In this document: in pieces, positions 48,331 to 60,640 of the stretch
Layout: each line of letters opens with the position of its first letter
Numbering within the stretch: position 1 is the stretch's first letter
Source of the DNA: Selaginella moellendorffii
Lineage: Eukaryota > Streptophyta > Lycopodiopsida > Selaginellales > Selaginellaceae
Direction: 5' to 3'
Length of the DNA: 64,000 nucleotides
Assembly (NCBI RefSeq): GCF_000143415.4
Contig: NW_003314273.1
Span: 1,908,760 to 1,972,759, forward strand
Made by a program: the position numbers and the translations under genes
The notes under the pieces: model-generated
The model's database searches: none
What the model was told of the DNA's origin: nothing
What the model saw: only the letters and a program-made list of their open reading frames with translations

Positions 48331-50839
48331 ACCTGGTAATAGAGGTTTTACATGAAGCAATGCTTGGTTTACTTGATAGTAGTATCAATCATTGAATAAT
48401 TTGAATGAGCAATAATTATATACATATTTATAAATTATAAATCAAGATTAATATTATTGCATATCAATAGTGGAATAGAAAAGAATATACTTGAAATTTT
48501 TTTAGGAAATTTTATAAATTATAAACATGATCATAAATTATAAAAAAGATTAATCTAAATGAACAACAACCATTAGATAGTAGAATATCCTAAAATATCC
48601 AAGCATATTCAAAGTATATATAATACCACTTCAAGTTTGCTTAAGCAAACCAGTTATATATATGTATATATATAGTGTTTGGTCTCTTAAACTTACACAA
48701 GCTTATTCACTATAAAACTTTAGACTTAAGTTTTTCCAACATTTTGTTGTAGAATATTCTTCTTTCAACCATGACCTGTACAAATATACAAATTTCATAA
48801 TTACAATTCAAGTTTCCTGATTTCGTATTTGTAGGAGAAACAATAAATATATGAAGATTACAAATACTTGGTGCAAAGACAATATACTCAAAGGCAATAT
48901 AGTTAAAAAGTAAATATGAATCAAGCAACAATACCATAATCACATGTATATAGTTTTCAATTAGGAAAGTATTATTGTAAATGGGAATTTTTACAACATT
49001 ATAATCAGCCAATTTCCAAGTTGCAATTGCACATACTTATTTTAATGTTAAATTTCTAAAGTCTTTCATCCTTTGTATAGGATGGATCCAAATGTTAAAT
49101 TTTGAATTCATCTTAATGTTTGTGTAAGCTATAAATTTTTCTTTTCCAATTTGCCAGCTTACCTTGTTTATCCGACCAACACTACCTTGAACTTATCTAA
49201 GTTCTCTCGCTAAAGTTCCTACTTATTGTACCAACTTCTACTTAGTTCTACTTGGTTTCAACTACTCACTGCATGAACAATAGAGTATTAGCCATTTATC
49301 CACGGATTCCCAAATCTCTCCCAATCCCCCTCCCTAGGTTAGATTGGACTTAAGGTTTGGCTACACTCCCCATAGGCACAAATAGCCAAGCACACAAAAC
49401 CTCTAAGTTCCTAACATCCCTTGGTACAACATAACTTGATTATAAGACCCTCTAAATCCTAAGTGTTAGTTGCAACACTTGCTTCGGGATGTTGGGGAAA
49501 AACACTATAGCCTAATGGCTTGGTACAAGTACCCCTACTCCCCCACTTCCATCCTAAAGGGAAAGCCCAAACCCCTAGGAAGGGCAAAGACCAATGACCC
49601 ACAAAGTACTCAAGTGAGGCACTAGTCCACATGAGCCAGGAGCACTGTAATCGGTTTCCCTTTCAAGAGTGAGAGCTGCTATTAAGCACTTCCTTGGGTG
49701 GCCCCTCTGGCACCACCCGAGTCCATGTTCACTCTCACCCAGTCTCAACCTCAAGTCAGTTTAGAAGCACCACTGAAGAGTTCCTTCAAGACTAGTTCCT
49801 AAACCTCACTATCCCTACTATACTTTTGGAAGCCCCTACAAGCCCCCCTAGGGAGAGACACACTTTGGGCTTTCACCCCACGACCTATATTAGTATTCAG
49901 TTTTGGTCTCAAACTTGATCTCAGACTCGATTTCGGACTTGACTTTGCACTTGATTTCAAACCCAACCTCGGGCTCTGTCTCGGACTCAATCTCGAACAC
50001 GGTCTCAGATCTGATATTGGATCTCGGACTCGGTCTTGAACTCGGTCTCAAACTTGGTCTCGGAGTTGGTCTTGGACTCGATTTCGGACTTGGTCTTGAA
50101 TTCGGTCTTAGAGTCGGTCTCAGACTCTATCTCGGACTCGGTCTCATCCGATGAACTCTTTATCATTTTAGTCCTACCTTTGGGGATCCTTTAGCCTTCG
50201 ACACCTCGAGGAGTTAATTCCTTACAGTTTGGACATAAAATGAAAAAAATAGATATTGGTATTGTATTTGAAATTAAAATAAATTTTATCTATAAATTAT
50301 ATGAAAAACAGTATAGAGCATTTTTTATAATTAAGCTCAAAGGGACTTTATAGTAAATAAAAACTTAAATAATTAGTATAAATACTAATTATTAAATTTT
50401 AAAATAATAAATTATTCTCTAAATTAGGTGATAACATATAACCTTTGCCATAAAGATTAGATAGTGGTAATTTAAACAGATATAAATATTATTTAAATTA
50501 CTAATTTTATTTAAAATACCTAATTAATAAAGTTGTTGCAACTAAAACCTTAATAGAATATTCTTTAGTATATTGTTTTGTTCTAATTGAGGTTGATGTT
50601 GGTGTTGCTCGAGTTCAAGGACAAAGGCAAGGATGTGGTTGTGAGCTAATTGATATACACATTTTCTGTATTCCTTTTCCATATTCCATACACTCACATT
50701 AATAAATTATTATTTATAAGTTACACATAAAATAACAAAGGGCATTTTTTAAAGTTACGCTCAAATGGATTTTATAGCAATAATTAAAGATTTAATAATT
50801 ACTATTATTAAATATTAAATTGATAATTTCTTCTATAAA
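48331..50839. other. Spacer of the outer palindrome
   Basis: Mostly the end of the inner palindrome right arm (to 50,449: AT-rich part, G/T-rich anonymous part and minisatellite). From 50,450 to 50,840 it is AT-rich sequence with no recognised feature. Confidence 0.6.
49897..50149 (-). repeat. Minisatellite, inverted counterpart
   Basis: Mirror of 34,284-34,536, with scattered unit differences (for example LGLGLELGLKLG against LGLSFELGFKLG in one arbitrary frame). Confidence 0.9.
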
Positions 50840-51009
50840 TTAGGTGGCAAGGCAAAACCTTTATTGATTAGGAAATATTGCCACTCATATTTAAATATTA
50901 TTTAAATTACTAATTTGTTTAAACTACCTCTTTAATAGAAATATTGCCACTAAAACATTAAGAAAATATTTTTTAGTGTACCAAAATATTTTAAAAATTT
51001 ATCATTTTG

Positions 51010-51410
51010 TTGACCTAGCTCTCTCTATTGGCAGATCTGTCCTAGTAAGCTTTTAATAATTAATTTCTTTGAATTGATCAAGCGTGACCAATATCTCTAT
51101 TTGTTTGTTCAGGGGATATGAGAGACCAAAAGCAAATGTGCTTAAACTTTCAAAGAATGTGAATATGACATTTCCAATTTTGAAATTTTGTAAGAAAAAA
51201 AGTTACTCTTTTTAAAACACTTTTAGCTATACAATTATGTAGCTAAATATGTTTACTAACAAACCAAAATACCAAATAATATTAGTGTTGCTAACAATTA
51301 TAATAATAATACATAATATGGTAATAATATTCACAGTTCCAGGCGTTTTGACCGGATTTACTGGTGTTGACCTCTGGGGGAGCTATGGATGGATGTTGCA
51401 CCATGAGACT
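51010..51410 (+). repeat. Truncated 1.1-kb repeat, copy x4
   Basis: Shows agcttttaataatta.tttcttt and the cgttttgaccg.atttactggtgttgac stretches of the repeat, but lacks the first third, most of the middle and the tRNA relic. It joins directly to a shortened His-protein frame at about 51,445. Confidence 0.75.
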
Positions 51411-51454
51411 ATCAAAACAGCAGTGGATAGATATTTATCTTTTTCCCACCCTGG

Positions 51455-52195
51455 CATGCGCCCTGGCATGAAGGCCATCACTGAGCTCCACACCCGCGAG
51501 GTCCAGCTCTAGCTCCAGCACCACACCACCATGGACACCATCCTCGGGAAGGCCACGAGCCAGTGCCAGCTTTAGCTCCCGTTCTTCAAGGTGACGCTCG
51601 AATCTGCTCGTCCAGATGTATGGCAAATGCGGCAGCGTCGATGACGCCCAGCGCCAGCTGCTTTCGTTCACCCTGCTCACGGCCACCCTGCTCATCTAGC
51701 TCCAGCGCTGGTATCCTTGATCATGCTCGCCACCACAATCCAGCTCCAGCAGCAGCAGTGTACCATCATCATCACGGTGATGGAGCTCCTCTGGTTGTTC
51801 ACCACCATGGTCACCACCATGGAGGACGCCACAACCACCACCACCACCACCACCACTGTCGCGAGGGTCACGACGCAGCAGTGGCCACACCAACACCCGC
51901 AGCAGTAGTTACAGTGGTTTGGAGGACGCCGTGGTCGCTGCTCCAGCTTCTTCTGTGGGTTTTGGTTGCGATCTTGGTGCTGCTCGCATGCTTTTTGCTC
52001 GTGCGATGGATGTTCTCTCGGAGGAAGCAGCACAGTAATGCGATCTTTCAGGATCCCGGGTGGCAGATCGAAGTTGTGGTGGACGATTCTCTGACAGAGA
52101 AGAAACAGCTGGAAGCTCACACTCGTGGTTCGCACAGCAATGGCACTCTGGGATTCTCCTCAAAGTGTCCTGCCAACACTGGCAGTGACGCGTAA
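51455..52195 (+). pseudogene. Altered copy of the His-rich membrane protein frame, copy 3
   Basis: Opens within GMKAITELHTREVQL-like sequence in a shifted frame, lacks the normal start, and has only seven histidines followed by Cys. A 45-bp foreign segment at 51,601-51,648 replaces native sequence, and another small change lies at 51,705-51,725. The membrane span and tail (to SKCPANTGSD) are intact. Confidence 0.7.
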
Positions 52196-52659
52196 GTCAG
52201 CACAGTGCATGCCTTGTCACATGGAAGATTGTGTACAGGCAATCTTCAAGGAGATGAAGTTGCAGAGCAAGAAGACAGCAGGGTCTTGCTCACGGACGGT
52301 GAAGATCACATACAAGGGTCCACTGGTGGAAGTCACCAGACTTGGAAGTTATCGCGCAGCTGGCTCGGAACATGGACTGGAAAGTAGAGCAGGAACCTAC
52401 CAAGTTTCGATTTGACTGAGCTATCCTCTAGAGGTGAGGGGCGAGCAGACGTTAGTGCACCTCGAAAGGCCAGAGAAGTTGCTTGAGACGAAAGGTTTGA
52501 GAAAAGGTAGCGTACTACTTTTGCTCTCTGTTCTTGCAGGCGCTCAAATCTCAACTTCGATGCAAGGCATAGCAGCCAGATAAGGTTCTCAAGAGTCAAG
52601 AGCATCATAAGCCGGGAATCAAGCGAGTGCAATTGTGAAAGTATCTACACTGCGGCTTG

Positions 52660-53181
52660 CAACACAGGTTGTTTGAGAGGATGGGACGAAGAACAGGATA
52701 GGTTGGTCTACCTCACAAATTGTGAATCGAAGCCAATGCATTTGTCGGGAGGACGAAGAAACACGACGTTGGTTGCCTGGAACACGATCATCATGGGACA
52801 TGCACGTCTTCTATCAGATGCAACAAGAAGCTGGTCTGCCTCCAAACTCTGAGACTTTGCATGGAGCAGCAAAACATCGTTTCTTGGGATATGCTGAGAA
52901 CAACCTTTGCTCTAGAGTGCTACGAGCAAACCGGCAGCCAAACGCTCAGACTTTTCATGGTGGTGCTCAATGCACGCGGTGACTTAGCAGAGAAGAGGCT
53001 CCACTCGCAGATCCGGGAGAGAAATCTGGACGGAATGTGCTCGCTCAGTGTGGAGACATGCCTGCCGCTCGAGAAGTTTTCCACCCCAAGTTCAGAAGTA
53101 CTCTGGCGTCACTGTCACGATGACACACTTCTTCTTGCACTACTCATTTGGAGTAACTGGAGAGCGCCTTACGAAGCATGA
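52660..53181 (+). pseudogene. Frameshifted PPR-like gene fragment, copy 4
   Basis: Near-identical inverted partner of 45,115-45,640 (MQQEAGLPPN here against MQREAGLPPN there). The reading frame is broken as in its partner, so the breaks predate the duplication. Confidence 0.65.
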
Positions 53182-53439
53182 TGGTCATAGGTACTGTGGA
53201 AGGTTGCTTTTCATTTAGGTGCTTGGGAACTGCCTGAGAACTAAAAGCGCTACATATGACTGAAGGCATATGCTTTAATCTCATGGATCCGAAGAACTTA
53301 ATCAAAATGAGAGAAAATCTTTTCTCAGGAGCTTGTTGGTAAACTTTGCAAGGAAAGTGTGTGATGCAAAGTATGTCAATGAAACACAAACAAAGATGGT
53401 ACCTGAAAAGAAGTGAAAGGATCTTAGCTGGCACACCAT

Positions 53440-55279
53440 GGTGAAGAGATAAAGATAAAAAATATGAGAGACAATACTTATCTCTTAATTAATTTGCAGT
53501 AGTAACATTCATTGAGTAATTTAATTGATCAATAGTTATAACAAAAAAATTAATTTATAAATCAAGATTAATATTAATAGTAAAATAAACAAGAATATAC
53601 TAGAAAGTGTTTAGAAAATTATAAATAAAAATATGAACAAAACCTAGATATTAAAATATCCTAGAATATGCTTGCAAATTCTAGGATATTTTAATATCTA
53701 ATAGTTGTTGTTGATTTAGATTAATATTCAATCTGCTATAGGTTAAACCGACTATAGATCTGTAGTACTTAAACGTATACAAGCTTATTTAGAAACCTAT
53801 TTACATTACTATATAGAACTTTTTATCCAAAACAACTTTGATTAAACCCATATTAAAACTTGGGACTTAAGTTTCTTTGAGATTTTGTTGTAGATTAGAT
53901 GTTATATTCTTCTTTTAACCATGTCCTGTACAAATATATAAACTTTATAATTACAATTCAAGTTCTTTAAATGTTTTCTGATTTCGTATTAATAAACGAG
54001 AAACAACAATTATATAAAGATTACAAATACTTAGTCAAAGGATGCGAAGACAACATACTCAAAGGCATTATAGTTAAAAGTAAAAGATTAACATCAAACA
54101 ACAATATTATCATCATGAGTATATAATTCTCAGTTATGGAAGTGATATGGTAAATGAGAAGCTTTACAACATCATAATCAACCAATTCCTGAGTTGCAAG
54201 TACATATAATTCTTTAAATGTTTAAATAATGTTTTTCATCTTGGATCAAAATTTTAAACTTTGGATTCATGATAATGTTTGAATATGAGGTGAAAAAAAA
54301 GATATTGGTATTATATTTAAAATTAAATTAAAATTTATCTATAAATTACACTGAAAAAAATATAGGGCATTTCTTATAATCACCTTTATAGTAATAATGA
54401 AAAGCTTAATATAAATATATACTTAAACAATTAGTGTAAATACTAATTTATAGAGTTTAAAAATAATATTTTCTTTTCTAAATTAAGTGATGATACAAAA
54501 CCTCTATCAAATAGTAAATATTGCTAAAAAATATTATATACTTAAATTATTATTTTTTAAAACCTTTTTAATAAAATATTGCAGCTAAAACCTTATAAAA
54601 TATTCTTTAGTATATCAAGATATCCTTGTCAACTCCCTTGTTTATTAGCTCTTTTTATTAGAAAATCCTTTTATATAGAACATCATCTTAGATGGTGATA
54701 GTTATTTGAGAGAAATGTCATTTTAAATTTTTTTTTTTACACTACTAAATAATATATACCAAGTTGGAATAAGATCTTTAACACCATTAATGCTTTATAA
54801 TTTTATGAAATATTCATAAGTTTATAGCTTTTTTATTTCCATCTTATAGCCTTCACAAGATGCAATTTTAATGTGGAGAGGGTATTAAAAGGTCTTTAGC
54901 ACATCTCACCTTAGAAGGTATTTATCACTTAACACAACCATACTTCTAATTTAGGTGTTTGGGAGCTGCCTGAGAACTAGGAGTGCTGTGTCAGAATGAG
55001 GGAACTATCACTGAAGGCCAATCTCATGGATCCGAAGAACTTAATCAAAATGAGAAAAAAAGTTTTCTCAGGAGCTTGTCAGTAAACTTTTCGAAGAAAA
55101 TGGAGAAAGAGTGTAATACAAGGTTGACGGAGCTGTCAACAAAACCAAACAAAGATGTCAAAACTCATTTACTAAAGAAAGAGAATAAATAAAGATATCA
55201 ATGCGAGTACTTCCTTATTTGAGAAATAACTGAAATTCTTAAATGTGGAAAACAAACAAACCATTATGTCAACCAAGTT
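53440..55279. other. AT-rich repeat interior, no recognised gene
   Basis: Mirror of about 43,010-44,860. It includes a short open stretch at 54,983-55,192 ending in RSLSVNFSKKMEKECNTRL, a sequence family also at 58,690, 40,700 and 39,260. That family seems to be a repeat end, since it recurs next to the atcttagctggcacacc-type stretch. Confidence 0.5.
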
Positions 55280-56430
55280 TGTAGCTCTAAAATTGCTTTT
55301 TTTTATAAGTATTACCTCCAACCCACTATAAACATATGAACTTATATTACTTATTTGCATCTTCTAAAGTGCTTGCAACTTTTAAATTCTAGTAAGACCA
55401 CTTGTGCTTATTATGGTATTCAACTTGAAAAGATTTCTTTGTGTGTTCATGTAAATTTTATTCCCAATGGAAAAAGCAACTCCCCTCTTAGCTGACTAAA
55501 ACTTTGTTTATACCACCATTATTAACAATTTTAATACCTCTTTAATTTGTTTATCTTCATTACATAAAACATTGGTGGTGTTAAAGATTCTATTCTAACT
55601 CGGAATATTTTATTTAGTAGTGTTCAAAAAAGAATTTTAAATCGCATCTCTCTCAAATAGTTATCACCATCAAGGATTATGCTCTACATAAAATGATATA
55701 CTTACACAAGGAAGCAGGGAGTTGACAAAAAAGGGCTGTTAGAGACCGAAAGCAAATGCCCTTAAACTTCGAAAGAATGTGATTTTGATATTTTGTAAAA
55801 AAGGAAAAAGTAAAGTTACTCATTTTTAAAAAACTTCTAAATATGTTTACTAGCAAATTAAAATACCAAATAATATTAGTATTTATTTGGTACTAAAGAT
55901 CATACCAATTGATTTATATTGTCTTGGTTTTACCAATTGCTTCTACCCATCTTGAATAACACTGCAAAGCAAAATAATTCACTAGCCTTGTTCCTCCTCT
56001 TGTTTGTACTATTACTATATGTATTATTATTATAAGCATTAATAACATTCTTCATGGTTGCCAGCTTTGCAAGGAGTGCCCTGTCGTACGCATCAAGCAA
56101 CCCATCCTGTGGATTCCACACGCATCTCTTTTGATTCTCAGGGGTATGCTCCACAAATCCCTCGGCCTTAAACCTGGAGCACTTAATAAGACGTTGCCAA
56201 GATGAGATCTCATGACCTTGAGTATTTTCCTCCATAGCTAGAGCTCTAGAATCAATCAAAACACTCTTGAAATGTGACAAAAGATGCCAGAATCTCCAAG
56301 GATGAGTACTAGACTGGTGAAGAGAAAAGCTTTGCATTTTTGTTTCTATTGTAAGGGGATGTAGCTCAGATGGTAGAGCGCTCGCTTAGCATGCGAGAGG
56401 CACCGGGATTGATACCCGGCATCTCCAACT
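55280..56430 (+). other. Arm-specific 1.14-kb segment with intact tRNA-Ala
   Basis: Present only in the right arm of P2. At the matching place in the left arm (43,000-43,020) there is a short joint containing atcccgggtaacc. The segment includes a version of the 1.1-kb repeat (from about 55,740) with an extra 190 bp of non-AT-rich sequence (56,065-56,255) and the tRNA gene at its right edge. Confidence 0.75.
56355..56427 (+). tRNA. tRNA-Ala (AGC)
   Basis: Seventy-three nucleotides starting ggggatgtagctcagatggt with a full cloverleaf: acceptor ggggatg/catctcc (one G-U), D arm gctc/gagc, anticodon arm ctcgc-TTAGCAT-gcgag with anticodon AGC, and T arm ccggg-attgata-cccgg, then discriminator A. 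Plant nuclear tRNA-Ala has almost the same sequence. Internal A and B boxes are intact, so it may be transcribed. A short T run follows at about 56,431. Confidence 0.93.
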
Positions 56431-57090
56431 ATTTTCAATCATTCCAAGCATTTTGACCGATTTTACTGGTGTTGACTATGGTTGACCACAGGGATCCACG
56501 ATGAAGAAGTAAAACCGGATGGTGCTAGTTCCCTCCACTGTTGGGTCACTGGATTGCTGCTCTACCGTCTGTGACAAACTGGCTTTTATTCCAGTACCCA
56601 GATGGGTTAATTCTTTTGCTTTTGCCTCTGACATTATGAAACTACTTTGATATGTTGTGTCTGCAATAGAGGCAACCATAATAAGAGACCTCCACCGGCC
56701 GAGAAAAAGAAGACTGGTAGGCAGGAGCGTGAAGACAACAAGGATGCCATCTACATGACAAAGATAATCCAGCTTGCATTTTTGCATCTATCAGTCTCAT
56801 GCTTTCGGTTGGGCACCGTGAGACTATCAAAACAGCAATGGATAGATATTTATCTCGTGTTTCTTTTCCCCAGTTTCCTGTAGGGAAGTAGTTTGTGCAC
56901 GCTGATGGCTTGTGTCTCCATGATCACATTCAATGAGTGCTAAGTTGAAAAACGAGGAAAAAAAGAGTTTCGTTATTCAAAGTATGCAAAGTGGCGTGTC
57001 ACTGCAAGTAGGACATTAGGATTGGAAAGATATCCATTTCTCTTTTTGAAATATCATACCTATACTGTGGAGAGCGTTTCCTGATTGAGC
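56431..57090. other. Unassigned sequence of the palindrome core
   Basis: Mirror of about 42,350-43,010. A 78-codon plus-strand open stretch at 56,647-56,883 (containing RPPPAEKKKTGRQEREDNKD) and a 103-codon minus-strand one overlap; neither matches a family I know. Confidence 0.4.
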
Positions 57091-57095
57091 GATGC

Positions 57096-57299
57096 ATGTT
57101 ATCTCAAAGGAAGCAGCGCAGGAATGCGATCGTTCAGGAGCCCGGGTGGCAGATCAAAGTGACAGATCATCTGGAAGTTGTGGTGGACGATTCTCCGACT
57201 GAGAAGAAACAGCTGGATGCTCACACTCGTAGTTCCCACAGCAATGGTACACTGGAATTCTCCGCAAAGTGTCCTGCCAACACTGGCAGTGACACGTAA
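57096..57299 (+). pseudogene. 3' part of the His-rich membrane protein frame, mirror copy
   Basis: Matches 42,120-42,345 inverted, with a Q-I-K for Q-I-E change. No membrane span or histidine tract. Confidence 0.75.
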
Positions 57300-57454
57300 G
57301 TCAGCACAGTGCATGTGTTGTCACAGGGAAGATTGTGTAGAATCAATCTTCAAGGAGATGAAGTTGCAGAGCAAGAAGACAGTAGGCTCTTGCTCACTGA
57401 CGGTGATCTCACCCAGAGATCACATACAAGGTTGACTGGTGGAAGTCGCCAGAC

Positions 57455-58337
57455 TTGGAAGTTATGACACAACTGGCTCGGAACATGGATTGGAAGGTAG
57501 AGCAAGAACCTACCAAGTTTCGATTTGATGAAGGATTTACGAGCTATCCTCTAGAGGTGACAAGGGAGCAGACGTTGGTGCACCTCCAAAGGCCAGAGAG
57601 GTTGCTCGAGACGAAAGGTTTGAGAAAATATAACGTACTACTTTTGCTCTCTATTCTTGCAGGCGCTCAAATCTCAACTTTGATGAGAAGAAGCAGTACA
57701 GGGCATAGTGGCCAGATAAGTTTCTCCAGAGTCAAGAGCATCACAAGCGGGGAATCAAGCAAGTGCAATTGTGAAAGTATGGTCGAAGTCTACACTGCGG
57801 CTTGCAACACAGGTTGTTCGACAGGATGGGACGATGAACAGGATAGGTTGGTCTACCTGGAAAGCAACACTCTCGCCTCACAAATTGTGAATACGAAGCT
57901 GATGCATTTGTCGCAAGCAGCCTCGTGGACATGTGGAAGCGTCAGAAGTGTTCGGGAGGACGAAGAAACATGCCTGGAACACGATCATCATGGGACATGC
58001 ACTTCTTCTATCGGATGCAACGAAAAGCTGGCCTACCTCCAAACGCTGAGCAAAACATCCTTTCCTGGGATACACCGAGAACAACCTTTGCTCTCGAGCG
58101 CTATGAGCAAGCCAGCAGCCAAACGCTCAGACTTTCGTGGTGGCGCTCAAGGCACGGGGCGACTTAGGCGAAGAGGCTCCACTCGCAGATCTGGAAGAGA
58201 AATCTGGACGGAATCCACTACTCGCGTGCTCACTCATCACATTCTATAGGAAGTGTGGAGACGTGGCTGCCTCTCAAGAAGTTTTCCGCCCCAAGTTCAG
58301 TATTACTCCGGCACTTCCTCTTACACTACTCATTTGA
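57455..58337 (+). pseudogene. PPR-like fragment with upstream exon-like block, copy 5
   Basis: Mirror of 41,101-41,983; the 264-codon open stretch differs by a Cys-to-Tyr change in GLRK(C/Y)NV. It ends with ITFYRKCGDVAASQEVF, a PPR motif. Frames inside the PPR part are still broken. Confidence 0.6.
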
Positions 58338-58770
58338 AGTACCTGGAGAGTGCCTTACAAAGCATGATGTTCATAGGTACTATAGTTTTTAGTTCATAGC
58401 TTTTTTGTTTCATCTTATAGCTAAAATAGCTTGAAGTCAGATATTTCTAACTAGTTCGACCATCTTGGCCTAAGCATCACATAAATCAAGTACCTTCTTG
58501 TGAAGGCGAAACTGAAGTTTGTCAGTTTCATGAAAAGCTGTGAAGGCTCTGGAGCTTATCTCCTTACACATGGTAAGTATCTTGTTCTTTGACTTTTTCA
58601 TCAATGACATGTTATTTCAGGGACGGGAATGGACATACAATCTTATTGTGGAGAGGGTATTAGGAGGTGTTGCTCATCTCAGGAGCTTGCTGGTAAACTT
58701 TGTGAGGAAAATGGAGAAAGAGTGTAATGCAAGATTGACGGAGCCATCAACAAAACCCAAACAAAGATGA

Positions 58771-60114
58771 AAACAGGCGAAGGGATCTTAGGGGGCACAC
58801 CATGGTCAAAAGATAAAAATATCAGAGACAATCATGCTCTGGATCATATTTCACAAATGGTTATTTATATAGGAAATTATATATCTATGGTGTTTGGTCA
58901 CTTAAACTTAACTTGAAAACTTGGGACGCAAGCTTCTCCAAGTAGATTAGATGTTACATTCTGTCCTGTACAAATGTACAACTTTGTAACTATGATTCAA
59001 GTACTTTAAATCTTTTTTGATTTCGTGATAGAGAGTTGTCCAAAGTAAATTGTGTGCTTTTGTCTTGCTGATGCTTGGCAAGTTTCTTTGTGCCTTCTTT
59101 CAGCTGATCTAGACAAGGTCGTTGATACATTCAAGTTTCGTGATGGTTGCACGTTTTTCTTTTATTGAAGAATTAACTCTCTCTTTGAGTGTAATTATAA
59201 GAAATGCCCTATATTGTTTTCAGTGTAATTTATAGATAAAGTTTATTTTAGTTTCAAATACAATACCAATATCTATTTTTTTCACCTCATGTTCAGACGT
59301 TATGATGAATCCAAACTTTAACATTTGGATCCATCCTATGCAAAGGATGAATGATTTCAGAATTTTAATGTTTATATGTAATTGTAATTCGGGAATTGGT
59401 TGATTATGATGTTGTAAAGCTTCCCATTTATAAGATCACTTCCATACTTGAGAATTATATACTCATAATGATGGTATTCTTGCTTGATGGCTATTTTTTA
59501 CTTTCAACTATAATGCTTTTGAGTATGTTGTCTTTGCTTCCTTTAACCAAGTATTTGTAATGTTCATATGTTTGTTGTTTCTCGTCTACTAATATGAAAT
59601 CAAAAAAGATTTAAAGAACTTGAATTATAATTATAAAAGTTATATATTTGTACAGAGCATGGTTGAAAGAAAAACATAACATCTAATCAACAACAAAATC
59701 TCAGAGAAACTTAAGTCCCAAGTTTAATCAAAGAAGTTTTGGGAAAAAAGTTCTATATAATAATGTAAATAGGTTTGTGAATAAGCTTCTATAGGTTTAA
59801 AGTGACCAAACACTATAGATCTTTGCTTCAGCAAACCTATGGTGGTATTGAATATACTTAAACTATGCTTGGAGATTCTAGGATATTTTAATATCTAATA
59901 GTTGTTGTTCATTTAGATTAATCTTTTTGATTATAATTTATAAACTTCCGTATAAACACTTTCTAGTATATTTTTGTTTATTCTACTATAATATTAATCT
60001 CAAATAAGTTTATAACTAAATTACTCACAGCAAATTAATTAAGAGATAAGTATTGTCTCTCATAGTTTTTATCTCTTCACCAAGGTGTGCCAGCTAAGAT
60101 CCTTTCGCGTCTTT
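58771..60114. other. AT-rich repeat interior, no recognised gene
   Basis: Mirror of about 39,330-40,670. It contains the stretch starting aaacaaagatgaaaacagg (58,759) that reappears at 63,783. Confidence 0.5.
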
Positions 60115-60640
60115 TCAGGTACCATCTTTGATTGACGGCTCCATCAACCTTGCATAACACTCTTTCCTTGCAAAGTTTACCAAGCTCCCAAGAAAAGCTT
60201 TTCTCTCATTGAGCGACCACGCTGAGTAGTGGATTCCCTCCAGATTTCTCTCCCAGATCTGCGAGTGGAGCCTCTTCTCTGCTAAGTCGCCGCGTGCCTT
60301 GAGTGCCACCATGAAAGTCTGAGCGTTTGGCTGCGGCTTGCTCATAGCACTCAAGAGCAAAGGTTGTTCTTGGCAAATCCCAGGAAACAACGTTTTGCTG
60401 CTCCATGCAAAGTCTCAGCGTTTGGAGGCAGGCCAGCTTCTCGTTGCATCTGGTAGAAGACGTGCACGTCCCATGATGATCGTGTTCCAGGCAACCAACG
60501 TCGTGTTTCTTTGTCCTCCTGAACACTTCTGATGCTTCCACATGTCCACGAGGCTGCTTGCGACGAATGCATTGGGTTAATTTGCGAGGTAGACCAACCT
60601 ATCCTGTTCTTCGTCCCATCCTGTCAAACAACCTGTGTTG
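60115..60640 (-). pseudogene. Frameshifted PPR-like gene fragment, copy 6
   Basis: Inverted partner of 38,820-39,323; the compared translations (EASEVFRRTKKHDVGCLEH, PNAQTFMVALKARGDLAEKR) are identical. Confidence 0.65.

Larger units (their letters stand above)
43905..50449 (-). repeat. Right arm of the inner palindrome (P1)
   Basis: Reverse complement of 33,985-40,250. It ends at ggttatatg.tatcacct-type sequence complementary to 33,985. The part from 45,900 to 50,230 is almost identical to 34,200-38,540; the part from 43,905 to 45,600 is clearly diverged. Confidence 0.9.
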
